Made by a program: the position numbers and the translations under genes
Notes under the pieces: model-generated
Told to the model about the DNA's origin: nothing
Databases searched by the model: none
Seen by the model: only the letters and a program-made list of their open reading frames with translations
Assembly (NCBI RefSeq): GCF_008000815.1
Contig: NZ_CP042806.1
Location: 868,001-932,000 of the forward strand
Reading direction: 5' to 3'
DNA: 64,000 bases
Origin: Terriglobus albidus
Lineage (GTDB): Bacteria > Acidobacteriota > Terriglobia > Terriglobales > Acidobacteriaceae
Shown here: positions 36,805-45,282 of the stretch, piece after piece
Position numbering within the stretch: the first letter of the stretch is position 1
Layout of the letters: each line of letters opens with the position of its first letter

Positions 36805-37719
36805 CTATGCCGTACGCCGCACACGTTTCACGGCATCGGCCGAAGGCCGGCCAAGCTCCAGCACCGATTCCCTGAAGCAATCCTTCGCGATGCGGCAGAG
36901 CAGCAACGATTGCTGCCAGCGGTCGAACTCCTCACGCGCCTCCGCAGTGGTGCTTCGCGGCGGCAGCAGCTCTGGCGCAAAAGTCAGGAAGGGTTGACGC
37001 GTTGTCTCTGACGTAAGGAAGCCTCGAAACACGCGCCTCCACAGAGCGCGGAAATGAGCAATGCCGGGATGGATATCGATGTCGCCGCTTCCGAGGTTGA
37101 CTTGCATCGTCTCAGAATCGCCGATACGGCCATGAAGAAAACGCACACTGCCGAGAAGATGCTGCAGAAACGCGACCTTCTCCTCAAAACCACCAAAGAC
37201 CATCTCCTGGCCGGTGTACCAGTGCGAGAAGTCCCCGTTGAACTCCAGCATCGGAAAGCGGCGGTGAAATGTCACGGCTCGCCACATATCCTGAAAGAGC
37301 GTTGCGCGCCGCGTCTCCACATAGAGCGGCACGCTGTACTTGACGGAGGCATTCAACACAGCTTCAATCAGACGCACAGCCACATCATCCTCTTCCAAAC
37401 CTGTGCCGAGACCGACCGTAACACTTTCCAGGCCGGCCAGCCGCGCCTCTGAGGCGAGACGAATGGCGTCGTGCGCACTTTTGACGTGGCCGGTACCGGC
37501 TGCTCCGAGACCAAGATTCAGCGCCTGTTCTAGCTCAGGCCCATGCAGTGGGTCGTGAAACTGCACGCCTTCGTAACCGGCATCGCGAATAGCCTGCATG
37601 GCTCCATAGGGAAACGGACCCATGCCGGGAAGTGCGTACACGGGGAAGTAGCAGCGGAGATGGCGTTGCGGGGTCAGAAGCGCATCCCTCCGGGAAGCAG
37701 TTGAGCGGGAATAGTACAT
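36805..37719 (-). CDS. Sugar phosphate isomerase/epimerase-like TIM barrel protein
   Basis: A 304-aa protein with the xylose-isomerase-like TIM-barrel pattern: an early strand with AIRDAGYEGVQFHDPLHG, a middle Glu strand (VPLYVETRRATLFQDMWRAV, 20 residues), FPMLEFNGDFSHW and the metal-binding-like region HGRIGD. Such proteins isomerise or epimerise sugars or inositols using a divalent metal. The substrate is unknown. No signal peptide, so cytoplasmic. It is divergent from nothing: the upstream neighbour is the nuclease gene on the same strand, ended by a strong terminator. Confidence 0.75.
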   Translation of the reverse strand: MYYSRSTASRRDALLTPQRHLRCYFPVYALPGMGPFPYGAMQAIRDAGYEGVQFHDPLHGPELEQALNLGLGAAGTGHVKSAHDAIRLASEARLAGLESVTVGLGTGLEEDDVAVRLIEAVLNASVKYSVPLYVETRRATLFQDMWRAVTFHRRFPMLEFNGDFSHWYTGQEMVFGGFEEKVAFLQHLLGSVRFLHGRIGDSETMQVNLGSGDIDIHPGIAHFRALWRRVFRGFLTSETTRQPFLTFAPELLPPRSTTAEAREEFDRWQQSLLLCRIAKDCFRESVLELGRPSADAVKRVRRTA

Positions 37720-37776
37720 CAGCCCGGTGACGCTTGCCTACGGAGAAGGAAAGGAAATTTTCCTCATCTAAAAAAG

Positions 37777-37809
37777 AAAAAGGTGCGCCTTTCCGGCGCA
37801 CCTTTTTTT
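37777..37809 (-). terminator. Terminator of the nuclease gene (works in both directions)
   Basis: A perfect 9-bp stem AGGTGCGCC / GGCGCACCT has a TTTCC loop, with an A-run before and a T-run after on each strand, 26 bases after the nuclease stop. Confidence 0.88.
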
Positions 37810-37834
37810 GATGATTCTTGTCTAACGTGTTTTG

Positions 37835-40800
37835 TTATTGCACATTGAGGGTTACAACAACCGAGTGTGAAAGCGAGCCGCTGGTTGAAGTCACCGTGTA
37901 GGTGTAAGCACCCGCGGGTGTCCCGAGAGGGTTGGTCGACGCCTTGTTGTCACCGCAACCGATCGCCGCGAAGCTTACGCCCAGCAGCACCAGCAACAAG
38001 CCGGCCTGCCGTGCGAAACGGCGCGTACGTCCGGCAAACAGCATCACCAAGGCGCCAAATGCAACGCTCAAAGCCATGCCGATCCCAGAGCGGGAGCCAA
38101 CCGAAACGCCGTTCGCAACATTGCGCGTGGTGGTGGTGAAGGTCACGTTCTGCGTTGTCGTACCGGTCAGTGTGAAGTTAGCCGGCGTGTTGCACACCAC
38201 TCCCGGAGCAGGTTTCGTCAGCGCACAACTAATGCTGACGCTTCCGCTGAATCCGCCCATCGCTGTAAAGGTCAGCGGCAGCGTCGCCGTATCGCCAGCC
38301 GAAACCGTAAGCGAGACCGATGTACCAGAGCTTCCGGTGGAGCTGAAGTCGGTACCCACGCCGCTGAGCTGAATCGTGAAGGTCTGTCCTCCATTGGTCT
38401 TCAACATCAGCGTTCCGGTACGCGTTCCAACTCCAGTCGGAGTAAAGGCCACGTTCACACCGCAGGTGCTGTTGATGGCTGCGCCTGTGTTGCAGGTCGT
38501 GGAGTAAGCGAAGTCTCCGGTGACAGTTCCGCTGGTCACCATCAATGTCGCTTCGCCGGTATTGGTAAGGACGAGATTCTGCCCAGCCGATGTTGACCCA
38601 ATATTGACCGATCCGAAGCTCACCGACGTTGGCGTAATGGTGCCGCTTACCACCGCCGCGGGCAGTGTGAAGTAGCCATTGACCGGATCGTGGTCCGATG
38701 CACGGAACGCAGTGGTGCCATCAGCGTAGTTCACCAGCGGCTGATCGGCGTTGATGTGAGCTACCTCAACGCGAGCCCCGCTGACCAGATCCTGCGTTGC
38801 CACGATATGATCCAGCACCTGCGCGCTTCCGAACTCCGCATAGGTCCAGCGCTCAGAGGCAGGACGCAGCGTGATCAGATCCGTTGCCTGCGGATTGGTA
38901 ATTGCCGTACCGGGCTGCACAACCTGGTCCGAGGGAAGAATGCGTCCGGTCACTGTGCCCAGCGTGTCCGTGTATCCATCGGAGAACTCGAAGGCGTTGT
39001 AGTCGCCCACCGAGATCAGGTGCTCGCCGTTGACCTGTGCTGCCTGAATGATCTTCGCCAGCGACTCCGCCTGCAGTTCTTTCTTATAGCGGGTGTAGTT
39101 GCTCGCATCTTCAATCCCGGAAAGCGAACGCAGGTGATTGACGATGACGGTGACCGGGTAGTCCTTCACACCCGTGCCGCGAACAATGCCCGCCTTCAAT
39201 ACGAATGCAGGACGGTCATTGAGTGTCGTGGTGGAGTTATCGACCGGGCTCTGGAAGGTCTCGTTCTGCCCCATCTGTTGCGTGCTGGTCACGTGGACCT
39301 TGCTCGCCTTCACCAGGAAGCCGGTGGAGATACCACCGATGTCCGAGGTATAAGTGCCGGCGCCCGCCGAGACACCATAGCCGACATACCCTGGATCCGC
39401 GATGTTCAGCGTGGGAGCCAACGTTGAGATCTTCGCTGCGATGTTCTGAGCCACGCTCTGGTTTTCGATCTCTTCCAGGCCGACGATATCGGGCGTCTTC
39501 AAGTTCTGCAGAATACCCATCGCGATCTTGGTAATGCGCTTATCGAAGGCGGTGGAGCTCAGGTTCACAGCCGAGGATGTCTTCACCGACTGCGAGACCG
39601 GATCGTAGTACTTGTTGTCGCTCGAGTCCGTATTGAACATGCGCTCGACGTTGTATGTAGCCACCGTAAACTCGCTGGAACCCTGAGCGGAAACCGTGTA
39701 GGTCTTCGATGGAGCCGTGAGTGAAGGTGTGTAACTCTTGTCGATGAGAATGCGCGCCGGATCGTAGTACGAATCCGAACTGTACGTCATGTCGACGATA
39801 CCGGTCACATTGCTGATGACTGTGCCGGTCTCGAGATTGATCGCGCTGCCCTTCAGGAATGTCGAATCCATCAGCAGACGTTCTGGGTTGTCATCGAAAT
39901 GAGCAACGTGAGCCGGAGTATTCGGCACGGCGGCATCGCGAATGTCGATTCCCGGCTCGCGGAACGGACGAGGGTAGTCCGGAAGAGCCGCATAGAACTG
40001 GCCATTCGAACTTACAGTCGCCGAGGCTTCGGTAATGCTGCCATCGGTACCCGTGATCGCGTTCAGAGTTGGGATAGCGATACGCATGCCTTCATAGCGA
40101 GCCATCTGATAGATACCGCCGCTGGGTGTAAGCATGGACGCCGCGAGAGTGATCGCCGTTGGCAGCGGCTGCGCCTGCGAGACCAGAACCGTGACCGGGC
40201 TGGTGATTTCCGTTGCAGGCGTGTGACTGTCAGTCACAGCAGGATAGGTTGCAACCGTTCCCGTCACTGTCACCAGATTGCCGATGACGGCGGCAGCCGG
40301 CACTTTGTTCGAACCGGTAAAGATATAAACGCCTTCCGGAGTAGATGGGTCGGAATCAGCATCGGAATCTGGCGCTTGAATAAAGAAACCCGCCGAGCCG
40401 ACACCAGTAACGACGCCAGTTATTTCGACATTCTGGCCTGCATATGGCGAAACCGCGGTTGCATTCAGTGGTCTGGCACCCAGCACTGTATGAATTGCGA
40501 GGTGCGGTGCGGGCAACTGCACACTCAGACCGATCGATGTGGTTCCGGTGCGGCCCTGCGCATCGCCAATAGTGATCGGCAATGAGACATTGCCGCTGGT
40601 TGATACCGTTGGAGTGATTGTGAAGCTGTAGCTGGAACCGCCTGCGGCCGAAAATGCCTGTGCAGCGCTGCCGCCGATCGACGAAAGGTTACCCGTAACA
40701 GTGATCCCAGTGCTCGTTGGATTTGTCCCGCCGTTCACATTCACAAGCAAAGTCACCGAAGTGACTCCCGAGGTCGCAGAGTTGGGAGAGGCAGAACCTG

Positions 40801-41509
40801 ATCCGGATGGCTTTGTCGTCGAGCTGCCGCTGCACAACTTGAACGTACTCAGGCTGGTATGCGGTTGGGGATTACCGGTATTCGTCGGCGTGCCAGTTAA
40901 GAAATCTGCGCTGTTGTTATTCGTATCGATGCATGCATCGTTGCGATAAGCGCTCTTGGTTGCATCCAGGGCCGCAACTGCCGTTCCTTCTGCGCAGATC
41001 GCATATGTGAGACTGCCGTATCCCACCAGGTCCTGTACCGCCGTGCTCGAGCACGAATTTGCGGCACTGAGAAGCGAAGTACCCAAGACGAGGGCAACCT
41101 TGCCTCCTGTTGCGGACATGTTGATTGCGCCTTGCTGATCGCCGGTTTGTCCTGAGGTCGTATTTGAACCTACAGGCAAACTTCCTCCGCCGCTGCTCGG
41201 CGTACCTTCCGATACCAGGTAATACTGGCCAGGCTGCAAGCTGAGCGAGCCGAGAACTGTGATACCAGAAAACGAGCTGCTCGATGAAGAGCCGTACTGT
41301 ACGGAATAACCCGACAGGGAGACGGTTGTCGTTCCAGCGTTGAAGAGCTCAACATAATCCTGGTTATAGGCAGCGGATGAACTAGTGCTCCCGCCACCGC
41401 CATAGACCTGGGAAATAACCAGTTTGTCTTGCGCCGTAAGACTCATAGTCGCGGCAAACAAGCACACAAAGACAGCGATGAATCGAGACAGAAGTTTCTT
41501 CAATGCCAT
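37835..41509 (-). CDS. ExeM/NucH-type extracellular endonuclease with lamin-tail domain
   Basis: A 1224-aa exported protein. Signal peptide (about 1-27); lamin-tail domain (about 30-160, LVISQVYGGGGS and NQDYVELFNAG); an OB-fold-like insert with NVEITGVVTG (about 365-420); endonuclease/exonuclease/phosphatase catalytic domain (about 625-960, TVATYNVERMF, DIVGLEEIENQ, VNHLRS, SVGDYNAFE, SDHDPVNGYF). A choice-of-anchor D Ig-like domain follows (about 975-1065, FGSVNIGSTSAGQNL), and then a C-terminal module: hydrophobic segment, RTRRFAR, hydrophobic segment ending IGCG and a YTYTVTSTSGSLSH tail. It likely degrades extracellular DNA for nutrients or biofilm turnover. It is the largest gene here. 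Confidence 0.9.
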   Translation of the reverse strand: MALKKLLSRFIAVFVCLFAATMSLTAQDKLVISQVYGGGGSTSSSAAYNQDYVELFNAGTTTVSLSGYSVQYGSSSSSSFSGITVLGSLSLQPGQYYLVSEGTPSSGGGSLPVGSNTTSGQTGDQQGAINMSATGGKVALVLGTSLLSAANSCSSTAVQDLVGYGSLTYAICAEGTAVAALDATKSAYRNDACIDTNNNSADFLTGTPTNTGNPQPHTSLSTFKLCSGSSTTKPSGSGSASPNSATSGVTSVTLLVNVNGGTNPTSTGITVTGNLSSIGGSAAQAFSAAGGSSYSFTITPTVSTSGNVSLPITIGDAQGRTGTTSIGLSVQLPAPHLAIHTVLGARPLNATAVSPYAGQNVEITGVVTGVGSAGFFIQAPDSDADSDPSTPEGVYIFTGSNKVPAAAVIGNLVTVTGTVATYPAVTDSHTPATEITSPVTVLVSQAQPLPTAITLAASMLTPSGGIYQMARYEGMRIAIPTLNAITGTDGSITEASATVSSNGQFYAALPDYPRPFREPGIDIRDAAVPNTPAHVAHFDDNPERLLMDSTFLKGSAINLETGTVISNVTGIVDMTYSSDSYYDPARILIDKSYTPSLTAPSKTYTVSAQGSSEFTVATYNVERMFNTDSSDNKYYDPVSQSVKTSSAVNLSSTAFDKRITKIAMGILQNLKTPDIVGLEEIENQSVAQNIAAKISTLAPTLNIADPGYVGYGVSAGAGTYTSDIGGISTGFLVKASKVHVTSTQQMGQNETFQSPVDNSTTTLNDRPAFVLKAGIVRGTGVKDYPVTVIVNHLRSLSGIEDASNYTRYKKELQAESLAKIIQAAQVNGEHLISVGDYNAFEFSDGYTDTLGTVTGRILPSDQVVQPGTAITNPQATDLITLRPASERWTYAEFGSAQVLDHIVATQDLVSGARVEVAHINADQPLVNYADGTTAFRASDHDPVNGYFTLPAAVVSGTITPTSVSFGSVNIGSTSAGQNLVLTNTGEATLMVTSGTVTGDFAYSTTCNTGAAINSTCGVNVAFTPTGVGTRTGTLMLKTNGGQTFTIQLSGVGTDFSSTGSSGTSVSLTVSAGDTATLPLTFTAMGGFSGSVSISCALTKPAPGVVCNTPANFTLTGTTTQNVTFTTTTRNVANGVSVGSRSGIGMALSVAFGALVMLFAGRTRRFARQAGLLLVLLGVSFAAIGCGDNKASTNPLGTPAGAYTYTVTSTSGSLSHSVVVTLNVQ

Positions 41510-42106
41510 GGACCTCTACGAAATTGTTGGCAACAGACGCGGGAAAATCCGGACCCCCGTACGGCCCGGTAGAGTTGGGGGAATTTCTTACTGTCGTGAA
41601 GTGTCTGTTCTAACGCCGCCCACGCGACTGGGCAAGAGAAATTTCCATAAAACCTGGAGCAGAGTTCTCCACTGTTAGTCAACTTGCCAACAGGCGGGCT
41701 GGGCGATAGCATCCAAGAATGAGACCGGCCTGCTAAGCAGGTGCGGCGATCTACGCTGGTTGAACCAACATTCATTGAACCAGGGGTTCGGCTCGTATAT
41801 ATGGCTCGGTGCGCTAAGTCCGCCAGTCCGGAAAGCCTAAAGAGCCACGGCTGATCTCCGAACGTCTTAGGACGGGTTCACCGGCGCCTCGCTGCACGGC
41901 CACGTGGGTCGGTTTTCATTTTTAAAGCATTTTTCCTGTTGCTGGGTATCCCGGTAGAGGAGTGCAGCGGCGTTTTCATTGCGGAAAACGCCCATAGATG
42001 CGGAATCCCTAAACTACACCTACAGGAAAAATGCTTTAAGCAGCAAACGTCTCTTTCCTGTCTCTCCTGGGAACGTCGACGTCCGCACTGCATTAAACTG
42101 TTAACC
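41510..42106. other. 597-bp gap: possible structured RNA and TA-element copy 3
   Basis: From about 41650 to 41915 the sequence has no ORF of note but several short inverted pairs: CCTGC-TAA-GCAGG (about 41731-41743), CTGGTT/AACCAG (about 41756-41783), and pairs around CCGCCAGTCCGG and CCGTGGCTC. It does not match the palindromic repeat families of this window, so it may be a structured non-coding RNA or a degraded gene. TA-element 3 occupies 41923-42038. Confidence 0.3.
41923..42038. mobile_element. TA-element copy 3 (116 bp)
   Basis: Ends are TA-AAGCATTTTTCCTGT and ACAGGAAAAATGCTT-TA, with the internal GGCGTTTTC/GAAAACGCC hairpin. This is the only full copy not abutting a stop codon; it lies 68 bases before the Lgt-like gene. 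Confidence 0.8.
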
Positions 42107-42874
42107 ATGCACCCGTGGCTGTTTCGGTGGGGAAGATTCGGTCTGCCGACGCGCGGAGCGTGCGCGGCCATTGGCATCATTGCCGCGATGGCGATGGGAC
42201 ATCGCGTCGCGCGCCGTTCCGGCGTCGATCCTGAAAAGTTCTGGGACCTTGGCTTCTTTGCCGTCATCACCGTCTTCGTGCTCTCGCGCCTGGAACTGGT
42301 GCTGGTGAACTGGAAGGTGTTTCTTCAATCGCCTGCAATCGTTCTCGCGCTCCCGACTGTCAGCACCCTTGGCTTGCTGCTGACCGCTCTGATCTGCCTG
42401 CTATACATGCGCCGCAACGGAATGCATGTGCTCAAAACGCTCGACGCCGCGGGCATCTGCGCGACATTGCTTCTGGTCTTTGTGCATCTGGGCGACTTCT
42501 TATCCGGCGATGACGTCGGTCTTGCCACCTTGAGCTTTCCAGGACGCCTTCAGCGCGGTCAAGGCGCCTTCGCACACGTTGGTCTGCATCCGGTTGCCTT
42601 GTATGCGGCGCTCGCATCGCTGCTGATTTTCTTCACGCTGCTGTGGTTTCTTCCACGTCGCGGACAGGCGGGAGAGGTCTTCGGTCTCGCTCTCGGTCTG
42701 GGCGCTATCGCGCGCTTCTGGGTGGACTGCTACCGCATGGAGACCATCTTCGAGATTGCAACTCCCTTTGGCCTTGATCCTGACCAGGTCGTCATGGTCG
42801 TTGTCATGCTTGTAGCAGCAGCGTTCTGGTTAAAGTGGCCCACAAAGAAGCAGGAGAACGCGCATGCCCTCTAA
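42107..42874 (+). CDS. Lgt-like membrane protein lacking catalytic residues
   Basis: A 255-aa membrane protein with about seven TM segments. It aligns by eye with prolipoprotein diacylglyceryl transferase: RRSGVDPEKFWDLGFFAVIT near the N-terminus, HLGDFLSGDDVG where Lgt has GRxGNFxNGExxG, HPVALYAALAS (HPTQLYE-like), and GLGAIARFWVDCYR (RFxxExxR-like). However, the HGG motif with the essential His is missing and the essential Arg of GRxGN is not conserved. It may be a paralogue with another role. The start ATG at 42107 is preferred over the long upstream ORF, which runs through TA-element 3. It overlaps the next gene by 11 bases. Confidence 0.72.
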   Translation: MHPWLFRWGRFGLPTRGACAAIGIIAAMAMGHRVARRSGVDPEKFWDLGFFAVITVFVLSRLELVLVNWKVFLQSPAIVLALPTVSTLGLLLTALICLLYMRRNGMHVLKTLDAAGICATLLLVFVHLGDFLSGDDVGLATLSFPGRLQRGQGAFAHVGLHPVALYAALASLLIFFTLLWFLPRRGQAGEVFGLALGLGAIARFWVDCYRMETIFEIATPFGLDPDQVVMVVVMLVAAAFWLKWPTKKQENAHAL

Positions 42875-44039
42875 ACACATGCTGCCCAAAGGTCAGCGCC
42901 GCCGGACCGTAAAGCACGACTACCGCATCGCACGCGATGCCGCCCGTGCCGCCGGCCTGGAAGAGGGCATCGACCCGGAACATGTCATTGCGCCCGAACA
43001 AGAGATTCCCATCGCAGAGCGCGTGATTCCGCAGCTTGACGAGGAAGACCTCGAAGCCGAGGATGGCGTTCGCAGCTTCGCTGCCGATGCAGCCGCCAAC
43101 GGTATGCGCCTGGACGCATACCTCGCCAAAGCGATTCCGGATATCTCACGTTCTCGCATCCAGCTTCTTGCCGACAACGGCCAGATCTCCGTCAACGGGC
43201 AGAAGGCCAAAAGCAGCCTGAAGATCAAAGGCGGCGACCAGATCTCCATCGAAGGCGAGCCCCGGCCGGAGCCGCTGCGTGCCTTCGCGGAAGATATTCC
43301 GCTCACCGTCGTCTACGAGGACAAAGACATTGCCGTCATCGACAAACCCGCCGGCATGATGGTGCATGCCGGTGCAGGCGCTACCGATGACGCACGTAAC
43401 CGCGGCACGCTGGTGAATGCTCTTCTCGGCCACTTCGGTAAGTTGAGCGGCGTTGGCGGTGAGGAGCGGCCCGGCATCGTCCACCGTCTCGATAAGATGA
43501 CCAGCGGCCTGATCGTCGTAGCGAAGAACGACGTCATGCATCGCAAGCTGGCGCAGCTATTTGTCGATCGCAAGCTGGACAAGACCTATCTCGCTCTCGT
43601 TCAGGGCTGGCTTAAGAAAGATGCGGTGACCCTCGACCTGCCGATCGCCCGTGACCTGGTACACCGCACCCGCATGACCACGCTGCGTGCCGATGGCAGA
43701 TCCGCAGTCAGTCACATCAAGGTCGTGGAGCGTATCGAAGGCCGCTTCGGCAAGTTCACCCTGGTTGAGGTCAGGATCGAAACCGGGCGCACCCACCAGA
43801 TTCGTGTCCACCTGCAGGCCCTGGGACATCCCGTCGTTGGCGACACGCTCTACGGCGCTGCCGGCTCATTGCGCGACGGCGAAGAGCGAGTCCCCCTGGA
43901 TCGAAACTTCCTGCATGCCTGGAAGCTGCACTTCTCTCATCCCTCCACGAGGAAAAAACTGGAACTGACGGCGGAGTTGCCTGACGAACTGACACAAATC
44001 CTGAATATGGTGAAGGAACCGGTAAAAAACCGTGGGTGA
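42864..44039 (+). CDS. RluA-family 23S rRNA pseudouridine synthase
   Basis: A 391-aa enzyme. An acidic, unusual N-terminal extension of about 70 residues precedes an S4 RNA-binding domain (about 74-135, GMRLDAYLAKAIPDISRSRI, 20 residues). The pseudouridine synthase catalytic domain (about 145-370) has the RluA signature GIVHRLDKMTSGLIV with catalytic Asp about 212, and RTHQIRVHLQALGHPVVGD later. It converts uridines in 23S rRNA to pseudouridine, most like RluD/RluC. ATG at 42864 with AGGAG 7 bases upstream, overlapping the Lgt-like gene, so the two are coupled. Confidence 0.9.
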   Translation: MPSKHMLPKGQRRRTVKHDYRIARDAARAAGLEEGIDPEHVIAPEQEIPIAERVIPQLDEEDLEAEDGVRSFAADAAANGMRLDAYLAKAIPDISRSRIQLLADNGQISVNGQKAKSSLKIKGGDQISIEGEPRPEPLRAFAEDIPLTVVYEDKDIAVIDKPAGMMVHAGAGATDDARNRGTLVNALLGHFGKLSGVGGEERPGIVHRLDKMTSGLIVVAKNDVMHRKLAQLFVDRKLDKTYLALVQGWLKKDAVTLDLPIARDLVHRTRMTTLRADGRSAVSHIKVVERIEGRFGKFTLVEVRIETGRTHQIRVHLQALGHPVVGDTLYGAAGSLRDGEERVPLDRNFLHAWKLHFSHPSTRKKLELTAELPDELTQILNMVKEPVKNRG

Positions 44040-44132
44040 AAAACCATAACAGAACCACAGGCAGACATATTGGCGTGTTTCAGCGTCCAATCTGGTAGGT
44101 CTCCGGTAGAATTTGGGCCAGTGACTCCGACG

Positions 44133-45173
44133 ATGTTCAAAAATATCCAACGCGGTACTTCGATTGCGTTTCTTTTGCTCGCCTGCGGCGCCTTTGTTGT
44201 CGCCCAGCAGACTTCTCCCACCCCCACGCAGCCCCAACAGCAGACGCAGCAACCCCAGCAGCAGGCGCCGGCTCAACAACTGCCTGCACAGCCGCAACCT
44301 GCGCCGCTGCCCGGCCAGCCGGGTGACGAGTCGCCGCTTGATGTAACCACCATCAAGGGTATCGGCGCGCGCGAAGTTAACCAGATCTTTACCGTCACCG
44401 ACAAGAAGGGGAAGTTCATCACCGGCCTGCGGCAGCAGGACTTTGGTCTTCTCGATGACCAAAAGCGGCCGGAGCGTGTCATCCGCTTCACACAGCAGAC
44501 CAATCTTCCGCTGCGCGTCGGCATCATGCTGGACACGTCGAGCTCCATCCGCCAGCGCTTCGAGTTCGAGCAGCAGGCCGCGGTCGAGTTCCTGCTGCAG
44601 GTATTGCATCGCCAGGACATGGCCTTCGTGGAAGGCTTCGATGTACAGCTCGATCTCGAACAGGGCTTTACCAACAACGTCGACCTGCTGAACCAGGGCA
44701 TTCACAAGCTTCGCCCCGGCGGCGGTACCGCGTTGTTTGATGCGCTATACAGCACCTGCAAGGATCAGATGCTGATGCAGGGCTCGGGCTACCGCAAAGC
44801 CATCATCATGGTCACCGACGGCGATGACAACTACAGCCACGCCCTCATGACCGACGCCATCAAGATGTGCCAGCGCGCGGAGACCATGGTCTACGGCATC
44901 AGCACGAATGTAAGCCCCACCAAGGACAAGGGCGACGACATCCTGAAAGCTATCTGCGAAGCAACCGGCGGACGGGCCTTCTATCCGACCCGCATCGAAG
45001 AAGTATCCAACGGATTCCGCTCCATTGAAGAAGAGCTCCGCAGCCAGTATTCGCTGGAATACGTGCCTGCGGACTTCAAGGCAGACGGATCGTTTCGTAC
45101 AATTTATCTACAGGCCCTCGATCCGCGATACAAGGTGCGCGCCCGTAAGGGATACTTCGCTCCACGTCAGTAA
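44133..45173 (+). CDS. VWFA-related Acidobacterial-type exported protein
   Basis: A 346-aa protein. A signal peptide (about 1-26, FVVAQ) is followed by a low-complexity Pro/Gln segment (about 27-65) and a von Willebrand A domain (about 80-320). The metal-ion-dependent adhesion site is MLDTSSSIRQRF (DxSxS), and VTDGDDNYSHA is a further loop. The C-terminal stretch ALDPRYKVRARKGYFAP is characteristic of the VWFA-related Acidobacterial domain (TIGR03436). Likely periplasmic or surface protein-protein interaction. The ATG at 44133 gives a good signal peptide; the ORF before it does not. Confidence 0.88.
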   Translation: MFKNIQRGTSIAFLLLACGAFVVAQQTSPTPTQPQQQTQQPQQQAPAQQLPAQPQPAPLPGQPGDESPLDVTTIKGIGAREVNQIFTVTDKKGKFITGLRQQDFGLLDDQKRPERVIRFTQQTNLPLRVGIMLDTSSSIRQRFEFEQQAAVEFLLQVLHRQDMAFVEGFDVQLDLEQGFTNNVDLLNQGIHKLRPGGGTALFDALYSTCKDQMLMQGSGYRKAIIMVTDGDDNYSHALMTDAIKMCQRAETMVYGISTNVSPTKDKGDDILKAICEATGGRAFYPTRIEEVSNGFRSIEEELRSQYSLEYVPADFKADGSFRTIYLQALDPRYKVRARKGYFAPRQ

Positions 45174-45197
45174 TCCGAGGTTCTCAACAAGCTGCAA

Positions 45198-45277
45198 GGC
45201 GATGGGGTTCCGCCTGAACCGCCCCCGGACGACAAGTCCGGGGAGCTGATGACTCCTACGAGATCGACCCGTAGGAG
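45198..45277 (+). ncRNA. Fluoride riboswitch (crcB motif) with translational expression platform
   Basis: Aptamer at 45198-45260. GGCG-ATG and CGCC form the pseudoknot pair, GGGGT/ACTCC the P1 helix, and CCCCGGAC/GTCCGGGG the GC-rich P2 helix, followed by the hallmark GCTGATGACTCCTACG. The 3' part CTCCTACG (45253-45260) can instead pair perfectly with CGTAGGAG (45270-45277), which holds the Shine-Dalgarno TAGGAG of the next gene. Fluoride binding favours P1 and frees the Shine-Dalgarno: an ON switch. The target is a CLC antiporter of the fluoride type. Confidence 0.93.
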
Positions 45278-45282
45278 ATCGT

